A stretch of 64,000 nucleotides of DNA from Tessaracoccus rhinocerotis (GTDB lineage: Bacteria; Actinomycetota; Actinomycetes; Propionibacteriales; Propionibacteriaceae). The stretch covers positions 248,001-312,000 of the forward strand of contig NZ_VKKG01000005.1 of NCBI RefSeq assembly GCF_007197885.1. Direction: 5' to 3'. A model generated the notes under the pieces. It had not been told where the DNA came from. It worked only from the letters and a program-made list of their open reading frames with translations, and made no database searches. Below are positions 1 to 10,300 of the stretch, in pieces (the stretch's first letter is position 1; each line of letters opens with the position of its first letter). Both the position numbers and the translations under genes were made by a program.

Positions 1-1368
1 CTCGACGTCGTCTACAACCACACCGCGGAGGGCGGGCACGAGGGCCCGACGGTCTCCATGCGCGGCATCGACCACCACCAGTACTACCGCCTCACCAACG
101 ACCGCCGCGACGACTACGACGTCACCGGCTGCGGCAACTCGGTCAACACGGCCAACCCGATGGTCGCGCAGCTGGTGCTGGACTCGCTGCGGTACTGGGT
201 GCAGGAGATGGGCGTCGACGGGTTCCGCTTCGACCTCGCCACCACCCTGTTCCGCGACGGCAACCACCACGTGGACCAGAACCATCCCCTGAAGCGGGCG
301 ATCAACTCCGACCCGGCGTTCGAGGGCATCAAGATGATCGCCGAGCCGTGGGACGTCGGACCCTACGGCTACCAGGTGGGCAAGTTCGGACCGGGCTGGT
401 CCGAGTGGAACGACCGCTTCCGTGACCACGCGCGGGACTTCTGGCGCGGCGCGGCACCCGGGGTGCAGGAGCTGGCCACGCGGCTGTCCGGCTCGCCGGA
501 CCTGTACGACCGACCGGGCCAGCGCCCGCAGTCGAGCATCAACTTCATCACCGCCCACGACGGCTTCACGATGCGCGACCTCGTCAGCTACGACGTCAAG
601 CACAACCTGTACAACGGCGAGGCCAACCGCGACGGCACGGACAACAACCGCTCATGGAACCACGGCTGGGAGGGCGAGACCGATGACGAGGCCATCAACG
701 CCCTGCGGCGCCGGCAGGTCCTGAACCTGCAGGCCACCCAGATCCTGGCCGCCGGCACGCCCATGCTGATGGCGGGCGACGAGTTCGGCCGCACCCAGCG
801 CGGCAACAACAACGCCTACTGCCATGACAACCCGCTCACCTGGGTGAACTGGAACGTCGACGACGAGTGGGAGCGCGTCCGGGAGCGCACGGCCGCGCTG
901 CTGGCGCTGCGCGAGGCGCATCCGCTGCTGCGCAGCGACGAGTACCTCTACCACCAGGAGGTCATCAACGCCCACGGCGAGAACCTGCAGCGCGTGGACC
1001 TGACGTGGATGGACGGCGAGCACGGCCAGATGGGCGAGGACGACTGGCACGACGGCAGCCGACGCCTGCTGGGGATGTACGCGTCCAACTCCTCCGAGGC
1101 CTTCCTCACCTGGTTCCACTCGGGCGCCGACCCGGTAGAGATCAACCTGCCCAGCCTGCCCTGGGCCGGTGGCTACTCCATCGCCTGGCACTCGGTGCTC
1201 GACGCCGAGCTCTCCGAAGGGCCACTGGGCTCCGGTGACACCTTCACTCTGCCGGGGCGCTGCGTGGTGGTGATGCGTGCCGACGTGCCCGCCACCAGCG
1301 CGGACCTGCTGGAGTTGCGGGAGCTCGAGCCGCTCGACACCGAGCACACCGCCCAGATCTTCGAGTGA
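1..1368 (+). CDS. glgX: Glycogen debranching enzyme GlgX (5'-truncated by window edge)
   Basis: The reading frame is open from base 1, so the N-terminal CBM48 part and start of the (alpha/beta)8 barrel lie outside the window. The visible 455 residues hold the GH13 isoamylase-type motifs: region I DVVYNHT (bases 4-24), the catalytic nucleophile Asp in GFRFDLAT (codon 232-234), the acid/base Glu in IAEPWD (codon 343-345) and the stabiliser in TAHDGFT. This family hydrolyses alpha-1,6 branches in glycogen limit dextrins in the cytoplasm. It is followed after 35 bases by glgE on the same strand, which supports a role in glycogen turnover. TreX-type debranching is the only close alternative. Confidence 0.93.
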   Translation, partial: LDVVYNHTAEGGHEGPTVSMRGIDHHQYYRLTNDRRDDYDVTGCGNSVNTANPMVAQLVLDSLRYWVQEMGVDGFRFDLATTLFRDGNHHVDQNHPLKRAINSDPAFEGIKMIAEPWDVGPYGYQVGKFGPGWSEWNDRFRDHARDFWRGAAPGVQELATRLSGSPDLYDRPGQRPQSSINFITAHDGFTMRDLVSYDVKHNLYNGEANRDGTDNNRSWNHGWEGETDDEAINALRRRQVLNLQATQILAAGTPMLMAGDEFGRTQRGNNNAYCHDNPLTWVNWNVDDEWERVRERTAALLALREAHPLLRSDEYLYHQEVINAHGENLQRVDLTWMDGEHGQMGEDDWHDGSRRLLGMYASNSSEAFLTWFHSGADPVEINLPSLPWAGGYSIAWHSVLDAELSEGPLGSGDTFTLPGRCVVVMRADVPATSADLLELRELEPLDTEHTAQIFE

Positions 1369-1391
1369 GCACGGGCGGTCGGCACCGCCGC

Positions 1392-1397
1392 TAGGCT
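1392..1397 (+). promoter_or_regulatory. -10 element of glgE, leaderless type
   Basis: TAGGCT ends six bases before the GTG start of glgE, so transcription would begin at or next to the start codon. No ribosome-binding site is visible, which fits leaderless initiation. Confidence 0.55.
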
Positions 1398-1403
1398 GGC
1401 ACC

Positions 1404-3404
1404 GTGAGCGAAACAGCCCCAGCACGTGCCCACCTGACCCGTACCGAGGGCGGCTTCGGCCGTATCCCGGTCACCGGGGTGCAGCCGGTCATCGCCGACG
1501 GCGCCTACCCAGCCAAGGCGGTGGTGCACGAACGCATCCTGATCCGGGCCAACGTGTTCAGGGAGGGCCACGACGCCGTGAACGCGTCGGCCATCCTCAC
1601 CGCACCGCACGGTTCGCAGCGCCGCGTTGACCTCAAACAGGTCGAGCCGATGGGCCTCGACATCTGGCAGGCACACGTCCGGATGGCCTCCGAGGGAGAC
1701 TGGACGTTCCGCGTGGAGGGCTGGTCCGACCCGTGGGGCACCTGGCTGCACAACGCCGAGGCGAAACTGCCGCTGGGGATGGACCTCGAACTGGTCTGCA
1801 TGGAGGGCCGGGAGGTGGTCGGTCGCGCCATCGACAACGCCCACAAGCTCGGCGTGCACAGCGCCGCGGCAATCCTGGAGGCGCTGGTGGAGGTGCTGCA
1901 CCCGGAGACCCCGGCCGAGGAACTGGTGGAACTCATCGAGTCCCGGCCGGTTGCCCGTGCGATGGCCCGCTTCGGCCCCAGGGACCTCGTGAGCGCCACC
2001 AAGGAGTACCCGATCAGGGTGGAGCGCCGACGCGCGCTGTACTCGTCGTGGTACGAGTTCTTCCCCCGCTCGCAGTACGCGCAGCAGCACGAGGACGGCT
2101 CCTGGACCTCCGGCACGTTCGACTCGTCCCACGCCCGGCTCGACGCGGCCGCCGCCATGGGGTTCCACGTCGTCTACCTGCCGCCCATCCACCCCATCGG
2201 CAGGGCGTTCCGAAAGGGTCGCAACAATACGCTGACGCCGTCCGAGGACGATCCCGGCTCGCCCTGGGCGATCGGCTCCGAGGCGGGTGGCCACGACGCC
2301 ATCCACCCGGACCTCGGGGACTTCGAGTCGTTCGACCGCTTCGTGTCGAAGGCCAACTCGCTGGGCCTCGAGGTGGCACTGGACCTCGCGCTGCAGGCCT
2401 CACCGGACCACCCCTGGGTCAAGGAGCACCCGGAGTGGTTCACCACACGGCTCGACGGCACCATCGCCTACGCGGAGAACCCGCCGAAGAAGTACCAGGA
2501 CATCTACCCGATCAACTTCGACAACGACCCGCACGGCATCTACCACGAGGTGCTGCGGATCGTCAGGTTCTGGATCGACCGCGGCGTGACGATCTTCCGG
2601 GTGGACAACCCGCACACCAAGCCCGTGGAGTTCTGGGACTGGCTGCTGGAGGAGGTCCACCACTCGAACCCGGAGGTCATCTTCCTGGCCGAGGCCTTCA
2701 CCCGCCCACAGATGATGAGCGCGCTGGGCAAGGTCGGCTTCCAGCAGTCCTACACCTACTTCACGTGGCGCGTGACCAAGGGTGAGCTCACCGAGTACCT
2801 GACGGAGCTGTCCACCTCGATGGCGGACCACTACCGCCCGAACTTCTTCGTCAACACCCCGGACATCAACCCGTTCCACCTGCAGTCGGGAAACCCGGCC
2901 ATCTTCGCGATCCGGGCCATCCTCGCGGCCACCATGTCGCCCACGTGGGGTGTGTACTCGGGCTTCGAACTGTTCGAGCACCAGCCCAATGCCCGCGGTC
3001 GCGAGGAGTACATGGACTCCGAGAAGTACGAGTACCGCCCGCGCGACTACGACGCCCAGCCGAACCTGAACCTGCTGATGGGCCGCCTGAACGAGATCCG
3101 CGAGGACCACCCGGCGCTGCAGCAGCTGCGCGACGTCGACTTCCACGAGACCAACCACGACCAGGTGATCGCCTACTCCAAGCACGACGGCCAGGACGTG
3201 GTGCTGATGGTGGTCTCCCTCGACCCCGACAACACGGTGGAAACCGTCCTCGACCTGGACCTCGAGGCCCTCGGCGCCGGCGCCTCCGCCGAGGTGCGCG
3301 TGGTGGACGAGCTGACCGGCGAGGAGTACTTCTGGGGGCGGCAGCCCTACGTCCGGCTCCACCCCTCCGGCCCGGCCCACATCCTCCACGTCACGGGCGT
3401 GTGA
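1404..3404 (+). CDS. glgE: Alpha-1,4-glucan:maltose-1-phosphate maltosyltransferase GlgE
   Basis: A 666-residue GH13_3 enzyme that transfers maltosyl units from maltose-1-phosphate to growing alpha-1,4-glucan. The nucleophile is Asp401 in FRVDNPHTKP and the acid/base is Glu430 in FLAEAF. Their 29-residue spacing equals that known for the Streptomyces enzyme. The GTG start at 1404 is chosen because a TAGGCT -10 lies six bases upstream and the N-terminus has normal family length. The stop overlaps the GTG start of the maltokinase gene, indicating translational coupling. The pairing with maltokinase and glgB is the classical GlgE pathway; no treS lies between them. Confidence 0.95.
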   Translation: MSETAPARAHLTRTEGGFGRIPVTGVQPVIADGAYPAKAVVHERILIRANVFREGHDAVNASAILTAPHGSQRRVDLKQVEPMGLDIWQAHVRMASEGDWTFRVEGWSDPWGTWLHNAEAKLPLGMDLELVCMEGREVVGRAIDNAHKLGVHSAAAILEALVEVLHPETPAEELVELIESRPVARAMARFGPRDLVSATKEYPIRVERRRALYSSWYEFFPRSQYAQQHEDGSWTSGTFDSSHARLDAAAAMGFHVVYLPPIHPIGRAFRKGRNNTLTPSEDDPGSPWAIGSEAGGHDAIHPDLGDFESFDRFVSKANSLGLEVALDLALQASPDHPWVKEHPEWFTTRLDGTIAYAENPPKKYQDIYPINFDNDPHGIYHEVLRIVRFWIDRGVTIFRVDNPHTKPVEFWDWLLEEVHHSNPEVIFLAEAFTRPQMMSALGKVGFQQSYTYFTWRVTKGELTEYLTELSTSMADHYRPNFFVNTPDINPFHLQSGNPAIFAIRAILAATMSPTWGVYSGFELFEHQPNARGREEYMDSEKYEYRPRDYDAQPNLNLLMGRLNEIREDHPALQQLRDVDFHETNHDQVIAYSKHDGQDVVLMVVSLDPDNTVETVLDLDLEALGAGASAEVRVVDELTGEEYFWGRQPYVRLHPSGPAHILHVTGV

Positions 3405-4651
3405 GCACCGTGCCCGCCGCCGAGGAACTTCTGGCCGCCGTCTGGGGGCTCGCGCAGGACGCCCGCTGGTTCTCGGGACGATCCCGGGGCGGGCAGCCGG
3501 TCGGGCTCGAGCTCGACGACTGGCTCGTCGGCCCCTCGCCCGGCCCGGGGCTGCGCACCGCGACGCTGGAGGTCGGCTATCCGGACGCCGCAGCCGAGCG
3601 CTACCTCGTACCACTGGTGTACCGCCCGCTGGGCACCGAGGTGGCCCCGACGCTGGCGGAGGCCACCGTCGACGGGGTCCGGTACTGCGTCGGGGAACTC
3701 CTCGACGACCCGGGGGCCGCGTCCCTGCTGCTGCAGTTGCTGGCCGACGGCGCCCCCGGCTTCCACCCCGCCCGTGAGGTCCCGACCGGGCTGCCCGGGC
3801 GTCGCTACTCCGGCGAGCAGTCCAACACCACCGTCTTCTTCGGGCGCGAAGTGCTGTGCAAGGTGTTCCGACGGCTCGAGGAGGGTCGGAACCCGGACGC
3901 GGAACTGCACGAGGCACTGGCGGACACCGGCACGGTCGCGGGTCTGTACGGCACGTGGCGCGACGGCGAGGTGGACCACGCGATCTTCCTCGAGACGCTT
4001 CCCAATCCGCTCGACGGGTACGTGCTGGCCTGCCAGTACGCCGCCGCCGGGCACAGCTTCACCGACTACGCGCGCAGGCTCGGCGAGGCGTTGGCGACCA
4101 TCCACGCGGCGCTGGCGCAACGACTGCCCACCTCGACCGCCTCGGGGACCGACTTCGCGACGGCCGCACGGGTGCGTTTCGACGCCGCCGCGCGGGAGGT
4201 GCCGCAACTCGCCGACCTCCGCGGCCTCGTCGAGTCCACCCTGGCAGCGGTCGGACACGACGACTTCCCCACCCAGCGCATCCACGGCGACTGCCACCTG
4301 GGGCAGGTGCTGCTCACCGACGACCAGTGGCGCTACGTGGACTTCGAGGGCGAGCCGCTGAAGTCCATCGAGGAGCGTCGGCGCCCCGACACCGCCTGGC
4401 GCGACGTCGCGGGGATGCTGCGCTCGTTCGACTACGCGGCGGCGAGCACCGGGATGGACTCGGGTACCTGGCTGCAGGAGGTCCGGCTGGCGTTCCTCGA
4501 CGGCTACGGTGCGCGGGACGTCGACCAGCGGCTGCTGCGCGCGCTCGAGGTCGACAAGGCGGTCTACGAGGTCGTCTACGAGTCCCGCAACCGGCCCACG
4601 TGGCTGCATGTACCGCTAGATTTTCTGGAATCACTCGCGAGGGAGAACTGA
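3401..4651 (+). CDS. mak: Maltokinase (Pep2/Mak), makes maltose-1-phosphate
   Basis: A 416-residue aminoglycoside-phosphotransferase-fold kinase that phosphorylates maltose with ATP to give the GlgE donor. The catalytic loop HGDCHLGQ is centred near residue 297 and is followed by the metal-binding DFEGEP segment. The GTG start at 3401 overlaps the glgE stop (GTGA); a second GTG at 3410 is possible. The stop is one base before the glgB ATG. It is somewhat shorter at the N-terminus than the roughly 440-455 residues usual for actinobacterial maltokinases. It is not fused to trehalose synthase, which must be encoded elsewhere if the full pathway operates. Confidence 0.9.
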   Translation: MSTVPAAEELLAAVWGLAQDARWFSGRSRGGQPVGLELDDWLVGPSPGPGLRTATLEVGYPDAAAERYLVPLVYRPLGTEVAPTLAEATVDGVRYCVGELLDDPGAASLLLQLLADGAPGFHPAREVPTGLPGRRYSGEQSNTTVFFGREVLCKVFRRLEEGRNPDAELHEALADTGTVAGLYGTWRDGEVDHAIFLETLPNPLDGYVLACQYAAAGHSFTDYARRLGEALATIHAALAQRLPTSTASGTDFATAARVRFDAAAREVPQLADLRGLVESTLAAVGHDDFPTQRIHGDCHLGQVLLTDDQWRYVDFEGEPLKSIEERRRPDTAWRDVAGMLRSFDYAAASTGMDSGTWLQEVRLAFLDGYGARDVDQRLLRALEVDKAVYEVVYESRNRPTWLHVPLDFLESLAREN

Positions 4652-4652
4652 C

Positions 4653-6551
4653 ATGGCGCACGACTACTTCGGCGGCCTCACCGGCTGGGACTTCGAGGGA
4701 TTCCACAGCGGCGGAGACACCGAGATCTGGAAGAAGTTCGGCGCACACCACATCACCGTCGCCGACGACGAGCACGGCTCCGTCGACGGGGTGCGATTCG
4801 CGGTCTGGGCACCCAATGCCCAGGCTGTCCAGGTGGTGGGTCCCTTCAACTGGTGGACCGGTGACGACCTGCGCCTGATCCCCGGCTCGGGAGTCTGGGG
4901 CAGATTCCTCGAGGGCCTCGAGGAGGAGACGCTCTACAAGTACAGGATCCAGGGTCCCGACGGCGTCTGGCGCGAGAAGGTGGACCCCGTCGCGGCCTTC
5001 AGCGAGCAGGCACCGGCCAACGCCAGCATCGTGTACAAGTCACGCTACGCCTGGTCCGACGACGACTGGATGGCTCGCCGCAGCGAGGCCAGGCCGCACG
5101 CGGAGCCGATGAGCGTCTACGAGATCCACCTGGGCGGTTGGCGCAAGGGCAAGTCCTACCTGGAGCTCGCCGACGAACTCGTCGAGTACCTGACCTGGCA
5201 GGGCTACACGCACGTCGAGCTGATGCCCGTCTCCGAACACCCTTTCGAGCCCTCGTGGGGCTACCAGGTCTCCGGCTACTTCGCCCCGACCAGCCGCTTC
5301 GGCAAACCCGACGACTTGCGCCACCTGATCGACAAACTGCACCAGGCCGGCATCGGCGTCATCCTGGACTGGGTGCCCGGCCACTTCCCCAAGGACGAGT
5401 GGGCTCTCGGCCGCTTCGACGGCACCGCTCTCTACGAGCACGCTGACCCACGCCAGGGGGAGCACACCGACTGGGGCACCTACATCTTCAACTACGGCCG
5501 CAACGAGGTGAAGAGCTTCCTGGTCTCCAACGCGCTCTACTGGATCCAGGAGTTCCACATCGACGGGCTGCGTGTGGACGCCGTCGCCTCGATGCTGTAC
5601 CTGGACTACTCCCGCGACGAGGGCCAGTGGGTGCCCAACCAGTACGGCGGCCGTGAGAACCTCGAGGCCATCGACTTCCTGCGCTACGTGAACCGGCACC
5701 TGTACGAGCGTGAGCCTGGCGTGCTGATGATCGCCGAGGAGTCCACCAGCTTCCCGGGCGTCACCAAGCCGGTGCACGAGGGTGGGCTCGGGTTCGGGTT
5801 CAAGTGGAACATGGGCTGGATGAATGACTCCCTGCGCTACCTCCAGCTGGATCCGGTCTACCGGCAGTACGACCACAACCTGCTCACCTTCGCGATGGTC
5901 TACGCCTTCTCCGAGAACTTCATCCTCCCGATCAGTCACGACGAGGTGGTCCACGGCAAGGGGTCGATGCTCAACAAGGTGCCGCAGGACGACTGGCGCA
6001 AATTCGCCACGCTGCGTGCCTTCTACTCCTACATGTGGTCGTTCCCCGGCAAGCAGTTGGTGTTCATGGGCTCGGAGTTCGCGCAGCGTCCCGAGTTCGA
6101 CGAGTCCACCAGCCTCGAGTGGTGGGTCTCCGACCTGTGGGGCCACGGCGGACTCCAGCGCCTCTTCCGGGACCTGAACCACATCTACCGGGAGCACCCC
6201 GCCCTCTACGAGCTGGACAACGACCCCGAGGGATTCACCTGGATCAACGCCGATGACGCCGGCCACAACGCGCTCAGCTGGGTGCGCAACGACTCGGCCG
6301 GCAACCACGTCGCCTGCATCACCAACTTCTCGGCGGAGCCCCTGCGCGACTACTCGATCGGGCTGCCGGCGGTGGGCACGTGGGAGGAGATCCTCAACAC
6401 CGACTCGCTCCACTACGACGGCTCCGGCCAGCACGGCAACCTCGGCGCCGTCGAGGCGGAGGCCGAACCCTGGGGCCACTTCAGCGCCCGGGCCAGGGTA
6501 ACGGTCCCCCCGCTCGCCTCCGTGTGGTTGCGGCGCAACGCGCAGCCGTGA
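4653..6551 (+). CDS. glgB: 1,4-alpha-glucan branching enzyme GlgB
   Basis: A 632-residue GH13_9 branching enzyme that moves alpha-1,4 chains to alpha-1,6 positions. CBM48 occupies roughly residues 40-130. The barrel carries nucleophile Asp309 (LRVDAVASML) and acid/base Glu362 (MIAEES), 53 residues apart as in E. coli GlgB, plus the stabiliser in SHDEVVHGKG. It lacks the extra N-terminal N1 module of the approximately 730-residue enzymes and resembles the shorter Bacillus-type form. GAGGGAG precedes the ATG by about seven bases. The stop overlaps the next gene (GTGA). Confidence 0.95.
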   Translation: MAHDYFGGLTGWDFEGFHSGGDTEIWKKFGAHHITVADDEHGSVDGVRFAVWAPNAQAVQVVGPFNWWTGDDLRLIPGSGVWGRFLEGLEEETLYKYRIQGPDGVWREKVDPVAAFSEQAPANASIVYKSRYAWSDDDWMARRSEARPHAEPMSVYEIHLGGWRKGKSYLELADELVEYLTWQGYTHVELMPVSEHPFEPSWGYQVSGYFAPTSRFGKPDDLRHLIDKLHQAGIGVILDWVPGHFPKDEWALGRFDGTALYEHADPRQGEHTDWGTYIFNYGRNEVKSFLVSNALYWIQEFHIDGLRVDAVASMLYLDYSRDEGQWVPNQYGGRENLEAIDFLRYVNRHLYEREPGVLMIAEESTSFPGVTKPVHEGGLGFGFKWNMGWMNDSLRYLQLDPVYRQYDHNLLTFAMVYAFSENFILPISHDEVVHGKGSMLNKVPQDDWRKFATLRAFYSYMWSFPGKQLVFMGSEFAQRPEFDESTSLEWWVSDLWGHGGLQRLFRDLNHIYREHPALYELDNDPEGFTWINADDAGHNALSWVRNDSAGNHVACITNFSAEPLRDYSIGLPAVGTWEEILNTDSLHYDGSGQHGNLGAVEAEAEPWGHFSARARVTVPPLASVWLRRNAQP

Positions 6552-7324
6552 CGGACTTCCGGGTCCACGTCGACATCTCGGGTGGGGTCGGCAGGCTCCG
6601 CTGGGACGAACAGGTCGTCGACTCCGACACCCTGCAGCGCGCCGTCAGCCTCGCGTCGGACGACGCGATCCTCGCCCACGACCTGCGGCGGCTCCAGGTC
6701 GACCTGCTCGCCAGCGACCGCGCGGCACGCAGCGCCGTGCACCGCTGTGGCTTCCGGCTGGAGGGCATATTGCGCTCGGCGCAGGAGACGCCCTCGGGTG
6801 AACTCGTCGACGTGCTCGTCTACGCGCGGCTGGCCGTCGACCCGGTCTACGGTGCAGAGGGGTTCTCGGGAGTGATGAACTCGGTGCTGCCCACCAAGCG
6901 GGTGATCGGGCACGCTGTGTTCCGCAACGAGGCGGGCGAGGTGCTGCTGACCGAGACGGTCTACAAGGAGGACTGGGAACTTCCGGGAGGCGTCGTCGAG
7001 CGCGGCGAGACCCCGCGACAGGGAGCCGAGCGGGAGGTGCTCGAGGAGATCGGGCTCGCGGTCACCTTCGGACAGCCCGCCCTGGTGGACTGGATGCCGC
7101 CCTACCTCGGGTGGGACGACGCCGTGGAGTACATCTTCGACGGCGGCGTCCTCCCCGACGACGTCGCCGCGGCCCTGCTACCCACCGACCGCGAGATCCG
7201 GGCCCTCCACTGGGTTCCGAGGGGCGAGTTCACCCGGCGCGTCACAGCACTTTCGGCCCGCCGCCTCGAGCTCGTCCTGGACGGCTACCGTGGGATGACC
7301 GAGAACGGGCTCCCGGTCACCTGA
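6548..7324 (+). CDS. Nudix hydrolase with N-terminal partial GNAT-like segment
   Basis: A 258-residue protein. Residues 148-170 form a complete Nudix box (Gly148, Glu154, Arg162-Glu163, Glu166-Glu167, Gly169), so the C-terminal half should hydrolyse a nucleoside-diphosphate-linked substrate. Residues about 57-93 resemble only the C-terminal half of a GNAT acetyltransferase (AARSAVHRCGFRLEGILR). The acetyl-CoA pyrophosphate-binding loop is absent, so acetyltransferase activity is unlikely. GTG at 6548 overlaps the glgB stop, placing it in the glycogen operon. An ADP- or UDP-sugar substrate is an inference from that context. Its last eight bases overlap the 3' end of lacZ on the other strand. 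Confidence 0.82.
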   Translation: MTDFRVHVDISGGVGRLRWDEQVVDSDTLQRAVSLASDDAILAHDLRRLQVDLLASDRAARSAVHRCGFRLEGILRSAQETPSGELVDVLVYARLAVDPVYGAEGFSGVMNSVLPTKRVIGHAVFRNEAGEVLLTETVYKEDWELPGGVVERGETPRQGAEREVLEEIGLAVTFGQPALVDWMPPYLGWDDAVEYIFDGGVLPDDVAAALLPTDREIRALHWVPRGEFTRRVTALSARRLELVLDGYRGMTENGLPVT

Positions 7325-10300
7325 TCCCCCGGAAGGCGAAGGTGAACACCAGTTCCTCGCCCTGCGGCAACAGGTACTCGGGGTGGGTCTCGGCTCCCCA
7401 CGAGTTGTCGCCGCCGACGCCGCGGCGCAGCAGTGCCGGACGCACCACCGTGCGCTGGATCGGCGGCAGGTCCACGGGATGGAGGGCGTTCTCGATCTCG
7501 AACGGGGTCCACGGCAGGGCGGAGAACTCCATCTCCTCGGAGGTCTCGAACCTCAGCCCGGCCCCCTGCCCGTCGGTGAGTTCCGCCCAGCGCACACCGG
7601 TGCGGCTGCCTGACTCCTGCGGCCGCACGTAGGGCGTGAGCATCTCGGTGACGTCCGCGCTGTGCACCCCGAGCCTGGCGCCGGCGCGGCGGTCCACGTA
7701 GCACTCGTGCGGGCCCTCTCCGTACCACGTGAGGTGGCGCAGCTCAGGGGTGGTGGTCAGCAGCAGCCCGAATTCCGGCATGTCTGGCAGGCCGGCGCCG
7801 GGACGCGCGGTGAGGGTGACCTCGATCCGGCCGTCCCCGTGGACCAGATAGGCCACGTCGCACTCCCCCGCCGGGTTGCTGGGCAACTCGTAGGTGTAGC
7901 GCACCTCGACGCCGTCGTCTCGGCGCTCCAGGACCGGTCCGGCCTCGCTGGCCTCGGCGTAACGGCTGGCCAGCAACCACTGGCCGTCCCTGAAGGGCAT
8001 GTTCCAGCCGCGCTCGTTCGACGTGGGGGCGTGCCAGAAGTTCGGCTTGGGGATCCCGTGCAGCAGCTCGCGGCCACCGTCCCCGGTCATCCCGAAGCGG
8101 TAGGAGACCAGGCCCCCGTACAGCTTCGAGAACAGCGCGGTGAAGTGCTCACCGCGCACACCGATGTTGTGGACGCCGTCGATGACCTCCGGGGCCCTCT
8201 CCTGGGATCGCACCGGGGGCCGCTGCACGCCGGAGACCGTGACCACGGCCTGTTCCCAGGCCACCTCGTGCCCGGCCGGTGCCCATGCGGTGGCCCGCGG
8301 GAGCCGGAAGCTGACGTCGAACGCGTACTCGCCGTCGACGTCGGGCAGTTCGACCGGCAGCGGGAAGGAGCCGGTCTCGCCGGGTGCCACGGACACCGTC
8401 AGCGTCTCCCTCGCGATGACCCGGCCCTCGCGCAGCAGCGTGACTACGCAGTCGTGGGCGGCGGTGTCGGTGAACAGCATCCGGTTCGTGACCCGGACCG
8501 AGTCGGCCGAGATCTCGATCGCGAGGCCCTGGTAGAGCTTGTGGACCTCCGCCAGCAATGGCTTGGGGGTGTGGTCGGCGAACAGGATGCCGTTCGCGCT
8601 GAAGTCGCCGTCGTGGGGCGACTCCCCGCAGTCACCGCCGTAGCCGAAGAACTCGCGGCCGTGGCGGTCGGTCAGCGCGATGGCCTGGTCCGCGAAGTCC
8701 CAGATGAAGCCGCCCTGGTAGAGCGGTTCCCGGTGCGCGAGGTCGACGTACTTGTCAACGGCGCCGAACGAGTTGCCCATCGCGTGGGCGTACTCGCACA
8801 GGATGAACGGCTTGTCCCGATTGGTGAGCAGGAACTCCTCGACGTCGGCCGCGCTGGTGTACATCTGGCTGACCACGTCCGTGGTCTCCGGGTGGCGAGG
8901 ATCCCAGTGGACCCCCTCGTAGTGCACCGGCCGGTCGTCCAGGGATCGGAAGTGGTCGGCCACGTCGCGCAGGTTGGTGCCGCCGAACGACTCGTTGCCA
9001 CAGGACCACATCACGATGCTCGGGTGGTTCTTGTCGCGCTCCAGCATGCTGGTGGCGCGGTCCAGAAGCGCGTCGCGCCACTCGGGCAGGTTGCCGGGGA
9101 CCGCCTCCTCGAGCGGGATCCGACCGCGGGTGACCCAGTCCCACATGCCGTGGGCCTCGAGGTTCATCTCGTCGATGACGTAGAGCCCGTAGGCGTCGCA
9201 GAGCTCGTAGAGGAAGGTGTTGTTCGGGTAGTGGCTGGTGCGCACGGCGTTGATGTTGGCCGCCTTCATCAGCTTGACGTCGGCCTCCGTCTGTTCACGC
9301 GTCATCACCCGGCCCTGCAGCCCGAACTCGTGCCGGTTCACCCCGTTGAACACGATGCGCTTTCCGTTGATCCGCAGAAGGCCGTCCTCGACCCCGAACC
9401 GCCGGATGCCGACCCCTTGCCGGACCACCTCGGTGACGCTGCCGGCCTCGTCCAGGACCTCGATCACCAAGTCGTGCAGATGCGGGTCCTCGGCGCTCCA
9501 CAGGCGCGGCGAGTCCACCGTGACGGCGAGGCCGTCGGCATCGTCGTGGAGCGCGCCGACGCCGCGCAGCACGGCCCGCACCCGCCCCTCCCCCTGCAGG
9601 GCCACGGAGAGCCGCACCACGGCGGATCCGAGGTCTGCCGAGACCTCGGTGGTGACCTTGAGGTCCTCCAGGTGGACGCTCGGGCGCCTGTGGAGCACGA
9701 CGTCGCGGAACAGGCCGGAGAAGCGGTAGAAGTCCTGGTCCTCGATCCAGGCCGCGCCCGAGTGCTTGACCACCTGCGCGGCCAGCTTGTTGCGACCCTC
9801 GACTAGGTGGTCGGTGATGTCGAACTCCGACGGGGTGAAGGCGTCTGTCCCGTAGCCCACGTAGTGGCCGTTCACCCACACCGCGACGCTGCTCTCGGCC
9901 CCGTTGAACGAGACGCTCAACCGCTCACCCGCGCCCAGCGGGTGGTCGAGGGCGAAGTGGGTGACGTAGCTGCCGACCGGGTTGTAGTGCTGCGGCACCT
10001 CGCCGGGAACGATGTCCTCGTAGCCGTCCCACGGGTGCTGCACGTTGGCGTACTGGGGCCGGTCGTGTCCAGCGAGCTGGATGTGGCCGGGGACCCGGAT
10101 GTCGTCCCAGTCCGAGGTGTCGAAGTCCACGGCCTCGAAACCGGGGACGGCCAGGGCCCGGTTGCGGGCGTGGTGGAACTTCCAGGTGCCGTTCAACGAC
10201 TGCTCGAAGCTGCTGGTGCCCGAGGCGAGTTCGCCCTGGTCGGCGAACCAGCGATGGTCCGAGTGCGCCGCCATCCGGTTCTCCGAGACGAAGGTCGGGT

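Noticed and set aside
7662-9806. A 714-codon open frame on the plus strand inside lacZ
   Set aside because: Antisense shadow of the beta-galactosidase gene with no recognisable domain and no start signal.
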